Part shown: positions 1-8,624 of the stretch, in pieces
How the letters are laid out: every line of letters starts with the position of its first letter
Position numbering within the stretch: the first letter of the stretch is position 1
DNA from: Sphingomonas yantingensis
GTDB lineage: Bacteria > Pseudomonadota > Alphaproteobacteria > Sphingomonadales > Sphingomonadaceae
DNA length: 64,000 bases
Assembly: GCF_014199325.1 (NCBI RefSeq)
Contig: NZ_JACIJJ010000007.1
Coordinates: 1-64,000, forward strand
Direction: 5' to 3'
The notes under the pieces: model-generated
Databases searched by the model: none
Told to the model about the DNA's origin: nothing
Seen by the model: the letters and a program-made list of their open reading frames with translations, nothing else
Translations under genes and position numbers: made by a program

Positions 1-2
1 CC

Positions 3-77
3 ACCCGCTACGACCGCTGCCCCACCGCGTTCTTCTCCGCCGTCGCCCTCGCTGCCACCGTCATCTTCTGGCTGTAA
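3..77 (+). mobile_element. IS5-family transposase, C-terminal fragment
   Basis: Only the last 24 codons are inside the window. They end in TRYDRCPTAFFSAVALAATV followed by IFWL and TAA, the usual end of IS5-family DDE transposases. The bases after the stop (about 78-95), ending in GAGTCCTGACCC, look like the right terminal inverted repeat, so the insertion sequence probably ends near 95. The rest of the element lies outside the window, so neither the other end nor target duplication can be checked. Confidence 0.65.
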
Positions 78-217
78 TCAACGAGTCCTGACCCTTAGCA
101 TCACGGGCGCACCTCTCAATCGCTGCGATTTGGAGCAGGGCGTCGATCAGCTTGCTCGGAACGCCAGCGCAGTCGTTGGCGGGTCTTGGTCATATCGCGA
201 ACTCATGACCGCGAAAC
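78..217. other. IS end and short intergenic stretch
   Basis: This holds the presumed IS end and the region behind the convergent peroxidase gene. I see no supported gene, and no hairpin with a T run clear enough to call a terminator. Confidence 0.4.
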
Positions 218-3199
218 CTATAGGATCAGGCTGTCAGCGGTTAAGATTGGCCTTGTCGACAGCTGTATTTCGAAATCGGCGATACCGTCCCCGTTTGTAT
301 CGCCAGCCAGGATACCGGATGCATAGCGAACCTGTCCTGCTTCTCGCGTAAAGCTGCTCGCGCCTATAAAGTCGAAATCCTGATCGCCAGTCACATTCGA
401 ATTCGCGTCGATCATGGAAAGGTCGATACGATCGGCTGCCGCGTCGAAATCGGTGATGCCGTCTCGCGCCGAACTGCCCACCCGGCGCGGCGCATCACTT
501 GCATTTTCGAACACGAAGATGTCCGAGCCGAGCCCGCCGGTCAATTGGTCGGCCGCCGCGCCGCCGATGATGATATCGTCACCATCCCCGCCAGAAATCG
601 TATCGCGACCGTCCTCGCCTCGCAGCGCATCACTACCTGCACCCCCGGACAACTTGTCGTCGCCTGTACCACCGGTAAGCAAATCTGCGCCATCGCCGCC
701 GGCAAGATCGTCGTTGCCGCCCCCGCCGTCGAGTAGGTCGTCACCGGCACGACCGTCGATCTTGTCGGCCCCGTCTAGCCCCATGATCAGATCGGGCCGG
801 CTGGTACCGACCAGCTTGTTTGCACCAGGGGTGCCCATTATACGATTAAGATACGGTTGGATGATGAGGTCGAACGTGTCGCTGGCAGCGGCATTGAATG
901 TGTCAACCACGGTCACCGTGATCGAGATCGAGATGGGCGTCGCTTGGGATTGACTGACGGGCGGCGCGCCGCTGAACGTCCGGCTGGCAGGATCGAAGTG
1001 CAACCAGGACGGCAGCGCCTCGCCACTGGCAAGCGTCGCCTCCCAGATCAGCGTATCGCCGTCGTCCCGCTCACGAAACGCATCCGCCGGAACCGTGAAA
1101 GAGAATGCCTGAGTCTCGACGATTTGCCGGTCTGCCACGCCACGGTCGATGACTGGCGCGGTGTTGACCTTCCAAGGAACGTGAAACGCATCGTTTCCAG
1201 CGATCGCCTCGCCCGTGTTCCGTTCGACGATCGTCGCGAACCCAAAAGTGTCGGCGTCGATGTTGACGTTATACAATTCAAAGTCGTCTAGCCGATCGAG
1301 GTAGTAGAAGCGATCTCCCTCTTGCAGCCTATCGAGCTGCTCGTGAAGGATCACCCAGAACGTCTGTCCGACCACACCGCCGTTCACGTGGGATTCGAGC
1401 ATCCCGCCCAGCCACAAATCCAGCCGGTCAATTCCGGCAACGACATTGCCCGGGCGTAGCGCGATGTCGGGATTGGCCGACACGAATGCGGCTATCTCGT
1501 CCGGGCCGGTCAGTGTCAGATCGGGATAAGCTAGTCGCAGTTGCGAGATCACTTTATCGGACAGTCCGTTCCGAATTTGAAAATCCTCCCACGAACCGTA
1601 GGGGGAGAGGTTGCCGGCGAAGCCCACCGCTTCCGAAACATAACGATCGGTCGACGCCGACAACTGCGCCCGCACCTGATTCAACGTGCCAAGGCCTACG
1701 TCCCTGCCGCGCGCCACGTTGAAACTGAAGAGATCCGCCGGCTGACGCACAAGGTCGTTGCGCACTGCATCGACAACTTGGCCATCCACCTCCTCGGCGG
1801 CTTGGCGCGAGATTCCACCCAGGATCGATCCAACACCAATCTGAGCATAGCCAGGCTGCGGATCATAGCCATAGCTGCGTAACAGCTCGATCGGAGCAGT
1901 GAAGACTGAGGCTTCGTTGCTGGGGTTCAGGAATGCGTCGAGGAGCTGCACATCGCGCGTGGTCCCGCTCGCAGTCATCAGCCGAAGCGTGTCACCGACC
2001 ATGGAATGGCCGAACCGATAGGCAGCCGAAGCGAACTCTTCCGAAATCGCGACATTGGTATCGGCCTGATAGCCGTTCCAACCGTGCGAGCCGAGCCCTC
2101 GCATGCCGCCAAGTAATGTTTCTGCAAACTCCGTAAAGACGACACGCTGATATTCGGCTTCGTTGATGATTTTCGCTGCTTCAAACAACGCATGCTCGCC
2201 ACCGGAAAATCCGGAAGCCAAAAGGTTGTCGACATGGAAGTTGTGATTTCTGGCCCAAATCGTATGCATCGCGGTAAGCGAAATGTTCTCGTTGACGCGG
2301 CCGTCCCCGGAAACTACGTGGTCCAGCAGGTTTATGTAGGGGTTTGTATCGAGCAATAACGGTTGACCGCTGCCCATGAAGTCGCGCGCCATACCCGCCA
2401 CGATCGCGCTGTCGATCCTTCCGTCCGCGTCGACAAGACCGGCGTAATAGGTACGAAATGTCGTCGTTCCGCCATCGACGTGGAAACGAGTGTCGTTGCC
2501 CCAATGTTCGGCGATCAATTGGCGAAGGGTCGGCAGCAGGTAATATCCGGGCGCCGACGGGTCCTCTGCTCCCATCGAGAGATGCGAGCCGACCCCACCC
2601 ACCCCATCTGGTTCCCGCAAAAAGATCCCTACAAGAACATTGGATCCATAAGCTTGATTTTGATCGACAAAGGCTGCCGTATTATTGATGTGAACCGGAT
2701 CACCGGCCGCATCAAACCCGGAAACGGTAGCACGCGTCAGATTCGCGGGGTTGTTTGACGATGGCGCAAAGTTGATCCCTGCCCCACCGATTTCGATGGT
2801 CCCGCTGCCGCCTTTCTTGATGAAATCCAGGCCATGATCGAAATATTGGCCAAAGGCGGTGAATAGCGTGTTGGCCCCACTGGCGGCGCGCAGTTGACCC
2901 TGTTCCTGTGCACCGACGAGATTGCTGATCGCGCGTGGATCAAGATCGGCGAATATGGGATTGATCCCGCGATTGCCTGTGGTCTGATCTGTCTCGCCGT
3001 GAGCCGCGTACCGACTTTCCGTCAAACGGATAAATGGGGTATCGGCCTGACCAAAGGTCTGATTCAACAGGTTATTACCCCTACCACTGAGATTACGAAC
3101 GCCGGGTACAGCCTCCCCCACGGCATCGCCGTTGACCAATGCGTACAGGCGATCAATGTCCATCGTGCTCAAAGTAAAGTTTTCCATCTCAAAATCCAT
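218..3199 (-). CDS. Secreted animal-type haem peroxidase with C-terminal RTX repeats
   Basis: The 993-residue product is a two-part exoprotein. Residues about 100-650 are an animal-type haem peroxidase: GQYFDHGLDF carries the distal His (about 122), TAMHTIWARNHN the catalytic Arg (about 317), and AYRFGHSMVGD the proximal His (about 398), with RDVGLGTLNQVR further on. Residues about 690-780 look like a cadherin-like (CADG) Ig fold. Residues about 786-890 hold RTX nonapeptides of the GGxGxDxL type that bind calcium, followed by a serralysin-like tail (TDFDAAADRIDLS). There is no Sec signal peptide, which fits type I secretion by the C-terminal signal. No type I transporter genes lie nearby. AAGGA lies directly before the ATG at 3199, unusually close, so a start at Met 5 is possible. 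Confidence 0.88.
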   Translation of the reverse strand: MDFEMENFTLSTMDIDRLYALVNGDAVGEAVPGVRNLSGRGNNLLNQTFGQADTPFIRLTESRYAAHGETDQTTGNRGINPIFADLDPRAISNLVGAQEQGQLRAASGANTLFTAFGQYFDHGLDFIKKGGSGTIEIGGAGINFAPSSNNPANLTRATVSGFDAAGDPVHINNTAAFVDQNQAYGSNVLVGIFLREPDGVGGVGSHLSMGAEDPSAPGYYLLPTLRQLIAEHWGNDTRFHVDGGTTTFRTYYAGLVDADGRIDSAIVAGMARDFMGSGQPLLLDTNPYINLLDHVVSGDGRVNENISLTAMHTIWARNHNFHVDNLLASGFSGGEHALFEAAKIINEAEYQRVVFTEFAETLLGGMRGLGSHGWNGYQADTNVAISEEFASAAYRFGHSMVGDTLRLMTASGTTRDVQLLDAFLNPSNEASVFTAPIELLRSYGYDPQPGYAQIGVGSILGGISRQAAEEVDGQVVDAVRNDLVRQPADLFSFNVARGRDVGLGTLNQVRAQLSASTDRYVSEAVGFAGNLSPYGSWEDFQIRNGLSDKVISQLRLAYPDLTLTGPDEIAAFVSANPDIALRPGNVVAGIDRLDLWLGGMLESHVNGGVVGQTFWVILHEQLDRLQEGDRFYYLDRLDDFELYNVNIDADTFGFATIVERNTGEAIAGNDAFHVPWKVNTAPVIDRGVADRQIVETQAFSFTVPADAFRERDDGDTLIWEATLASGEALPSWLHFDPASRTFSGAPPVSQSQATPISISITVTVVDTFNAAASDTFDLIIQPYLNRIMGTPGANKLVGTSRPDLIMGLDGADKIDGRAGDDLLDGGGGNDDLAGGDGADLLTGGTGDDKLSGGAGSDALRGEDGRDTISGGDGDDIIIGGAAADQLTGGLGSDIFVFENASDAPRRVGSSARDGITDFDAAADRIDLSMIDANSNVTGDQDFDFIGASSFTREAGQVRYASGILAGDTNGDGIADFEIQLSTRPILTADSLIL

Positions 3200-3244
3200 T
3201 CCTTAAAATGTATGAGAAGTATCGACAATATGTTGTCTAAGATT
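3200..3244. promoter_or_regulatory. AT-rich gap, probable peroxidase promoter region
   Basis: This 45-base gap is much richer in A and T than its surroundings and lies directly before the peroxidase start on the minus strand. It includes the near-palindrome GACAATATGTTGTC. A promoter here is inferred from position and composition only. Confidence 0.3.
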
Positions 3245-5311
3245 CTATACAATAGGATGAAAGTATGATCCGGAATTGTCCCACCAGCTCCTGAAAATGC
3301 TTGCGTAGCTATCGCCCTTTTCGCTCAAGCTTTCATCATAGGTGTAGGCTGATATGCCAGCCTTGTAACTAAAAACGGAGCTTAACGAGTCGATGATGTC
3401 TTGGGGACGACTCGATCCGATGATACGATCATCGCCGCCGTTCGTATCAAAAACAACGCGATGATCTGAAGATAGAGCGGTAATATCGACAATGTCGGTC
3501 GCCCCACTACCAGAAACCCTGATGGTGTTGTAATCCAGGCTGGTGAACGGAGCAGAGAAATCGCCAACGACCACAATCGTGTCTCCAGCGCTGCTTCCAC
3601 CGTCTGGGACACCATTGCCATTATTGGCGGTCACGGCGAGGGTGTTGATCTGCAGCTCCTCGACCTCGTCCAGTTCGGCGACGATGGTTCCGTTACGGGT
3701 GATGACGATTTCGGTCTCGTTCGCCAGGTCGGCGCCCAGACCGGCTGCTACAGCAGCAGCACGCGCATAGATGGCGAAGGATTCAGCAGTAGCGTCGCCG
3801 TTCAAAATGAACGTGTCGCTGCCCGCGCCACCGGCGACGATGTCGCGCCCTCCAATTGCTGCGAACTGGGTAATAAAATCGTCGCCCTCGCCGGCAACGA
3901 TGATGTCATCGCCGCCGCCACCGTTGATCCGGTCGACGCCGCCGAAACCAAAGACGATCTGCGATCCTGCTGCGCCCGCAGCACCGTTGAGATTGTTATT
4001 GGCCAGCGCGGTTCCGCTCACCACCGCGTAAGTTGCGGTTCCGAACCGAATCTGCTCGATAGAGTTGAGTTGATCGCTGCCCTCGTTCCCAACCTTATCA
4101 GTGAGAAGCATTGTCGTGCCAGCGCTGCCGAACTGAAATGCGCCGGCGCGACCTGCGTAAATCGCAAGATCAACTGCGCCGTCGCCGTTCAGAACGTCGT
4201 TTCAAGCGCCACCGGTCAGAAGGTCGTTCTGGTTTCCTGCCGAAATGACGTCATCGCCGGCGCCACCGATAAGGTTGTTGATACCCGCCGATCCAGTGAT
4301 CTGGTCGTTACCCGACCCCGAAACCACGTTGTCGATGGCGTCAAGCGTATCACTAGTTGCAGACGTAGCGCCGGAGCCAATCACGAGCGTCGGCAGCGCC
4401 AAGTTAAATGACAAATTGCTCGAAAAGCCGGAATAATCGACGGTATCCAGGCCGACTGATCCATTGAAGCGATCGGCGGCGTTGTCGGCAACGACAACGA
4501 AAAGGTCATTGCCGGCGCGCCCGTCCAGGAGTTGTGATCCGGCTGCGTCATGGAAGCGATCATCGCCCGCAGCCGTCACGACTTCCTCGACGTTCGCAAC
4601 CGACTTGAACCCGGGCAGCGTTGGCGCCGCCATATCGATATCGATGCCGAAGCCCAGTGGAATAAGGTAGGTGATCCGATCGACACCGCCTGCCAGATCG
4701 ACCGAGACTTCTTCCACGCTGATTAGCGTTTGGCCCGTCACGGCAAGCTGCGCACCATCCCAGGTGACGACATGGCTGTTCGCCGCAGCGGTTCCGATCA
4801 ATTCAAGCCGGTCCAGCCCATCGCCGCCGTCAATGACGTCGACCCCGTCGCCGGCCACGTAACGAAAGCGATCAGCACCGGCTCCGCCGAACAGGGTATC
4901 GTTCGCGACGCCTCCATCGATGATATCGTTGCCGTCGCCACCATTGATCGTGTCCCGTCCGGCCTGGCCGTAAAGAACGTCATTGCCGCCGGCGCCATCG
5001 ATGGTGTCGTTGCCGGCGTTACCGTAGGCGATATCGCGCGTGGCATCGCCGGAGATGGTGTTCGAGGCCGTAGTGCCGTTCCGCACGGTGATCGTCGTAT
5101 CGAAGGTTCCAAGCGTGCCCGTGGCATGGACCAGAAGCACGGAGGTGCTGCCAACGACAGGCGCCGTTGTCGCGACCAGCTGATTTGCAGCGTTGACGGC
5201 AAATCCCGGAGTGCTTCCCGGAAGCAGCGTAAAAGCGAAATCACCCTGCGGTGCGAGGCTCAGCGACGCTAGCACGCTGCCGGCGGTTTCCGGGTTCTTC
5301 AAACTCCGCAT
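3245..5311 (-). pseudogene. RTX/cadherin-like exoprotein, broken by an in-frame TGA and truncated at the 5' end
   Basis: Two open segments (5581-4202 and 4111-3245) lie in the same frame. Between them the frame is interrupted only by TGA at 4204-4202. Reading through gives LLTGGA-stop-NDVLNGDG, so the stop replaces the Gly of a normal GGAGND RTX repeat and fits a single GGA-to-TGA change. The upstream part has several RTX runs (for example GGAGNDTIDGAGGNDVLYG is approached by NAGNDTIDGAGGNDVLYGQA). The recognisable protein begins near 5311 inside a cadherin-like domain (NPETAGSVLASLSLAPQ). The open frame before that does not look like protein, so the 5' part is lost. The Met at 4111 is internal and need not be a real start. 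Confidence 0.75.
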
Positions 5312-5370
5312 AAAACCGTAGTTCCGACTTCTTCCAACATGTTCCTTCCAGTCACCCCATACCCCTAGGC

Positions 5371-5403
5371 GGCTGGAAGCCCGCCCCTGAAGGCGGGCCA
5401 GCC
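5371..5403. repeat. Bulged hairpin (GGCTG..GCCCGCC / GGCGGGC.CAGCC)
   Basis: GCCCGCC (5379-5385) pairs with GGCGGGC (5392-5398) around a CCTGAA loop. GGCTG (5371-5375) and CAGCC (5399-5403) extend the stem past a 3-base bulge. It has no T run. It lies near the lost 5' end of the RTX gene and may be an extragenic palindrome or a trace of the rearrangement. Confidence 0.45.
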
Positions 5404-5465
5404 TAAGCCAACTGCGGCAAGCGGATGTAAACTCCGCCATCGAACAGCGCACTTGCGAGGATTCT

Positions 5466-6059
5466 ATGTCGAAGCCTTCTACGCGGCCAACATCACGGCC
5501 AACATCGAAGCTGAACCCGAAGCCGATGCCGCAACCGATATGGGACGATCGGGCGCACGTGGCGCTAAGCCGACTGTTCAATCAAGAGCAAGGTCGATTG
5601 GAGCGCCAGGGCTTATGCGACGGCATAGCTGCGCACGAACTGCTAACGCTTGAATTCATCGATACGCATCGGACCCAACTCGCATACACTCCCCGTTTTT
5701 TACGGAATGAGGAGCGTGTCTCCGCTGGTGTCTTTTTGCAAAGGCTGTGGCGACGAACCAAGCAGAAATCGGGTTCGATACCCGTGGGCATTTCCGCGCA
5801 GCTAACCGAATTCGCTACGGTCTATTTTCCGAACTTTGTCCCTATTCTACGAATTGAATATCTCAGAATGCTTAGAACTGCATCTTCGGCTGATGAAGTA
5901 GAGTATCACGGCCTAACTCGTTTGGCCGCTGCATACCTACATGGGGCCAAGGATGACGCCGAGCGCGAGATCCGAAGAATGGGCGGAAGTCTTCATTGTA
6001 GCCTTATAGACTCCGTCGAAATCCGTATCGAAACCCGATCCGCGATAGCGCAACTATAG
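5466..6059 (+). CDS. Hypothetical protein
   Basis: An open frame of 197 codons that I do not recognise. The first 25 residues are Pro/Ser/Thr/Lys-rich and low in complexity; the rest looks like a mixed helical soluble protein (for example TRLAAAYLHGAKDDAEREIR) with no signal peptide or membrane segment. It diverges from the broken RTX gene. Base composition is lower in GC than in the chromosomal genes further right, as expected in an acquired island. The true start may lie after the low-complexity part. Confidence 0.45.
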   Translation: MSKPSTRPTSRPTSKLNPKPMPQPIWDDRAHVALSRLFNQEQGRLERQGLCDGIAAHELLTLEFIDTHRTQLAYTPRFLRNEERVSAGVFLQRLWRRTKQKSGSIPVGISAQLTEFATVYFPNFVPILRIEYLRMLRTASSADEVEYHGLTRLAAAYLHGAKDDAEREIRRMGGSLHCSLIDSVEIRIETRSAIAQL

Positions 6060-6135
6060 ATTTGCGACATCGCTTCTTTACTTTGCTCTTAATTCACGCC
6101 CTATGTCCCTCTATATGGTCACAGGTGGCGGAAAA

Positions 6136-6402
6136 ATGTCAGGTGAAGCTTGGGGATTGCCCGCAAATCAGGGGCTTTCGGCCTTAACCCCTCCCCCTGC
6201 CAAGCCGAAGCGGTATCGGGCCAAGCTTTCGACCGTAGCCGACGTGAACCGGGAAATTCAGCGGGTCTATCGCGAAGCCCGGTCGAACTTGCTCGATACC
6301 GGCGACGCCTCGAAACTCGCCCATATTCTGAGCCTGATCGCCCGCATTCACGAAACGACGGACTTAGAAGCGCGCCTTGCGAAGTTGGAGGCGTCGGCAT
6401 GA
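6136..6402 (+). CDS. Small phage/island protein, first gene of an unknown operon
   Basis: The 88-residue product has a Pro/Lys-rich N-terminus and a helical C-terminus (ADVNREIQRVYREARSNLLD ... LEARLAKLEASA). It resembles small proteins often seen beside phage terminase genes, but I cannot assign a role. I chose ATG 6136 because AGGTGG lies at the right distance before it; ATG 6103 in the same frame has no such site. Its stop overlaps the next start (ATGA at 6399), so the two genes are probably translationally coupled. Confidence 0.55.
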   Translation: MSGEAWGLPANQGLSALTPPPAKPKRYRAKLSTVADVNREIQRVYREARSNLLDTGDASKLAHILSLIARIHETTDLEARLAKLEASA

Positions 6403-6686
6403 GCGCATCGCTCGCGCGCCGCATCGCCAAGCTTGAGCCGCGCATCATTCCGCAGCGCGTCCCGCATGTCGTCATAGTTCCCACGGGGGGCACTTCGATC
6501 GAAGCTATTGCGGCTTTCAAGCGGCAGCACGCCCGTAAGCTGAAGCCCTACCATACCGTGCTTGTGCTGCCCGCTCGAATCGAAGGCGCGGAAGCAGAGG
6601 CGGATTTCAAAGATCGCTTTTTCGCGCACCAAACTCGGTTGGTGGCGGATGCGAAGTCGAGCACGAAGGACTTGAGCAATGGGTAG
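6399..6686 (+). CDS. Hypothetical protein, second gene of the operon
   Basis: A 95-residue basic protein starting in an ATGA overlap with the gene before it. It opens with MSASLARRIAKLEPRIIPQR, a short helical basic stretch, and then has a beta/alpha part (HVVIVPTGG, HTVLVLPARI). Similar small proteins occur in mobile elements of sphingomonads, but I know no function. Its end overlaps the start of the next gene by 8 bases. Confidence 0.55.
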   Translation: MSASLARRIAKLEPRIIPQRVPHVVIVPTGGTSIEAIAAFKRQHARKLKPYHTVLVLPARIEGAEAEADFKDRFFAHQTRLVADAKSSTKDLSNG

Positions 6687-7374
6687 CAACGTCTGTTTGA
6701 CGAACGATCCGTTCGCGCTCGAATGGGTTGAGAGCCATCAAATTCAGGCGCGCCGCAATGCGAGCCTTGGCGACGCTTCAAACTTTCATGGTGACGCCTA
6801 TAATTCTATCCAACGAGCGCATACCGCCCTCGCGGAAGGCCTCGGCACCATCGCTAAGCTGGTCAAAGACCCCACCAAAACCGAAGTAGTGAAGCACGAA
6901 GTTGCCGAGCGGGTGGCGAACCACGTAGTCGGAACGCTAGAGCAATCGGCATCTGTCTTCCGATCGGTATCGGCGGCGCTTGCCAATCAGGCAAACGAAG
7001 CCATCGCCGATGCCTTTGCGATCGACGAAAAGCGCATTGGCATCCATGCCGAAATCCGGGAATGGATAAGGCAGACGGCCAAAGTCGAAGGCGGGTTGCA
7101 GACGATCCGCAAGGAAATGGCAGCCGACGCCGAAATCGCGGCAGTCATTTTTCAGCGGCAGCACTTCCTGCTCGGCCTCGCGTCCGAAGCGCGCGACCGA
7201 TTGCTTTCGGATGCGATCGAAAAGCACGTTCCGAAGGCGGGGGAGAAGGTCGCCCAGGCCGATGATTTACGTGCGCTCGCGATACGCTACAGCCAATTAG
7301 GGAAGGCTGTTCGGCGCAGCTTCTACAATCCGCAAATGGCGGCTCAAGCGAAGCTTCGGGTGGAGTTCGGTTAG
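6679..7374 (+). CDS. Hypothetical helical protein, third gene of the operon
   Basis: The 231-residue product is almost all helix, with long Ala/Glu/Lys-rich stretches and no membrane segment or signal peptide. I recognise no family. Overlap with the previous gene and a 2-base gap to the next one place it firmly in the same transcript. Coiled-coil-like stretches (residues about 45-110) suggest a structural or binding role, which is only an inference. Confidence 0.55.
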   Translation: MGSNVCLTNDPFALEWVESHQIQARRNASLGDASNFHGDAYNSIQRAHTALAEGLGTIAKLVKDPTKTEVVKHEVAERVANHVVGTLEQSASVFRSVSAALANQANEAIADAFAIDEKRIGIHAEIREWIRQTAKVEGGLQTIRKEMAADAEIAAVIFQRQHFLLGLASEARDRLLSDAIEKHVPKAGEKVAQADDLRALAIRYSQLGKAVRRSFYNPQMAAQAKLRVEFG

Positions 7375-7376
7375 CC

Positions 7377-7853
7377 ATGACGCTCGCTCAACAGCGGATT
7401 GGCGAAGTGCTGAAGTGGATACAGATTTCGAGCGCTCCCCGACGAACACCGCTCAACGATCCTACGATCGTCGGGCCGTTCGCGGTGATCGTGCCCTCCG
7501 AACTCGACGCGCCGCTAACGCCCGGCTTTGCAGCGAACGCGCTGCCGCTATTCGCGCCGAAGGCGCAATGCGAAGGGCTGGCGCTGCCGCCGATCGACAA
7601 GGAAGCGCCAGCTTCACAGGATCGGATGAAAGAACGGCTAGAACACCTGCTTTGGAAGGTTCAGGCGGGCGCGCTCCCGCCCTGCCGCTTCGTGCCCCTC
7701 CCAGACGGACGGGAGACGCTGCGGGAGGCAATGGAGCGCGCAGGGGCCACGGATACCGACTTAGACCGCCTCCCGCTGCTAGGCGTGCCCCTGTGGGCAT
7801 TGTCGGCATGGGATAGCGCATCGATCACGGCGAGGTTGGCGTCCTTCCCTTAG
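7377..7853 (+). CDS. Hypothetical protein, last gene of the operon
   Basis: The 158-residue product is Pro/Leu/Ala-rich, starts two bases after the previous stop and is followed by a strong terminator. I see no known motif. The central part (RMKERLEHLLWKVQAGALPP) is helical. The four genes 6136-7853 form one compact unit that could be the remainder of a second mobile element left of the prophage. Confidence 0.5.
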   Translation: MTLAQQRIGEVLKWIQISSAPRRTPLNDPTIVGPFAVIVPSELDAPLTPGFAANALPLFAPKAQCEGLALPPIDKEAPASQDRMKERLEHLLWKVQAGALPPCRFVPLPDGRETLREAMERAGATDTDLDRLPLLGVPLWALSAWDSASITARLASFP

Positions 7854-7886
7854 CCGTGCCAGCCCGTCGCCGCGCGACGGCGGGCG

Positions 7887-7941
7887 TCATCCCCCGGCGC
7901 TACGTGTAGTGCCCACGCCCGATGCGCCGGGGGATGATTTT
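7887..7941 (+). terminator. Intrinsic terminator of the 6136-7853 operon
   Basis: TCATCCCCCGGCGC (7887-7900) and its exact complement GCGCCGGGGGATGA (7924-7937) form a 14-bp stem with a 23-base loop. It is followed by TTTT and an AT-rich stretch. It lies 33 bases behind the last stop of the operon. Confidence 0.85.
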
Positions 7942-8027
7942 AGCTTTGATGTTGGCCGCATTGATGGCCGAAGCCAACCGCAGCTTCAGAATACACAGCA
8001 ACGTCAACGAGTTGGCCGCAATCTAGG

Positions 8028-8045
8028 CGGAACCTATATCCGCCA
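8028..8045. terminator. Hairpin between convergent genes
   Basis: GGCGGA and TCCGCC form a short perfect hairpin a few bases behind the end of the minus-strand gene at 8049. It could help stop transcription from the right, but it has no T run on that strand. Confidence 0.35.
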
Positions 8046-8048
8046 TGG

Positions 8049-8624
8049 TCAGGAGTCCGAACACGTAAGCGTTCGCTTCCAAAAGCGTCCAGTAGTTACC
8101 TGAATATTATCCATTCCAGTCGCTCGATTTGAAGCCGCGATTAGGTCTTGGCTATTCTCGAATATATAGCTGAGTTCCTGATATAGAGGGCCGACGTTTA
8201 CCCCCGTCGGGTTCTTGTCAGCCTCTACAACGAAGTTGACAACCGCCTCATCAAATCGACGAGCGCTCTCCTTACCGTCTGCATCCAGATATGGCACTAC
8301 AAAGGCTAGCTTGGCGCGCTGCTGACGAAGATTAAGCAACACTGCCGTTCTCGAAGCGGTAGTATCTTTGCCGCGCAACGCAGCTTGCATATAATTAGGT
8401 ACAAGGGCCTCAAACTCAGCCGCGACTGTACGAAAGCGTTCAACGTCTCCGAGGCGCTGAGTTCGAATAGATTGACACTCTGCAGTACGATCCTGCGCCA
8501 CAAAGCCGAAATAGCTGGTGCATATTGTTGTAGCGAGAAAACCTCCCACCATAAGCAAGCGATCCCATCCGGATAGCTTGGCTGTCTGCGGCGGTAGATC
8601 GGAGTTCATAGCAGCGCTATTCAC
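8049..8624 (-). CDS. Single-pass membrane protein of unknown function, second gene of a two-gene module
   Basis: The 191-residue product has one membrane segment near the N-terminus (residues about 24-46, LLMVGGFLATTICTSYFGF) and a helical soluble part of about 140 residues. No catalytic motif is visible. Its ATG overlaps the stop of 8621-9766 (ATGA), so the two products are probably made together and may interact at the membrane. The pair stands alone in the island with lower GC than the core genes, as defence or stress modules often do, but there is no direct evidence of such a function. Confidence 0.6.
   Translation of the reverse strand: MNSAAMNSDLPPQTAKLSGWDRLLMVGGFLATTICTSYFGFVAQDRTAECQSIRTQRLGDVERFRTVAAEFEALVPNYMQAALRGKDTTASRTAVLLNLRQQRAKLAFVVPYLDADGKESARRFDEAVVNFVVEADKNPTGVNVGPLYQELSYIFENSQDLIAASNRATGMDNIQVTTGRFWKRTLTCSDS

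Noticed and set aside
2363..2758. Plus-strand frames within the peroxidase gene
   Set aside because: Antisense shadows with no supporting start signals.
4111..4111. Met at 4111 as start of a separate RTX protein
   Set aside because: It lies in the same frame as the upstream RTX segment, inside a conserved stretch, with no ribosome site.
400..5200. Regular repeats in the DNA of the RTX genes
   Set aside because: They reflect the repeated GGxGxDxL codons and not a DNA-level repeat element.
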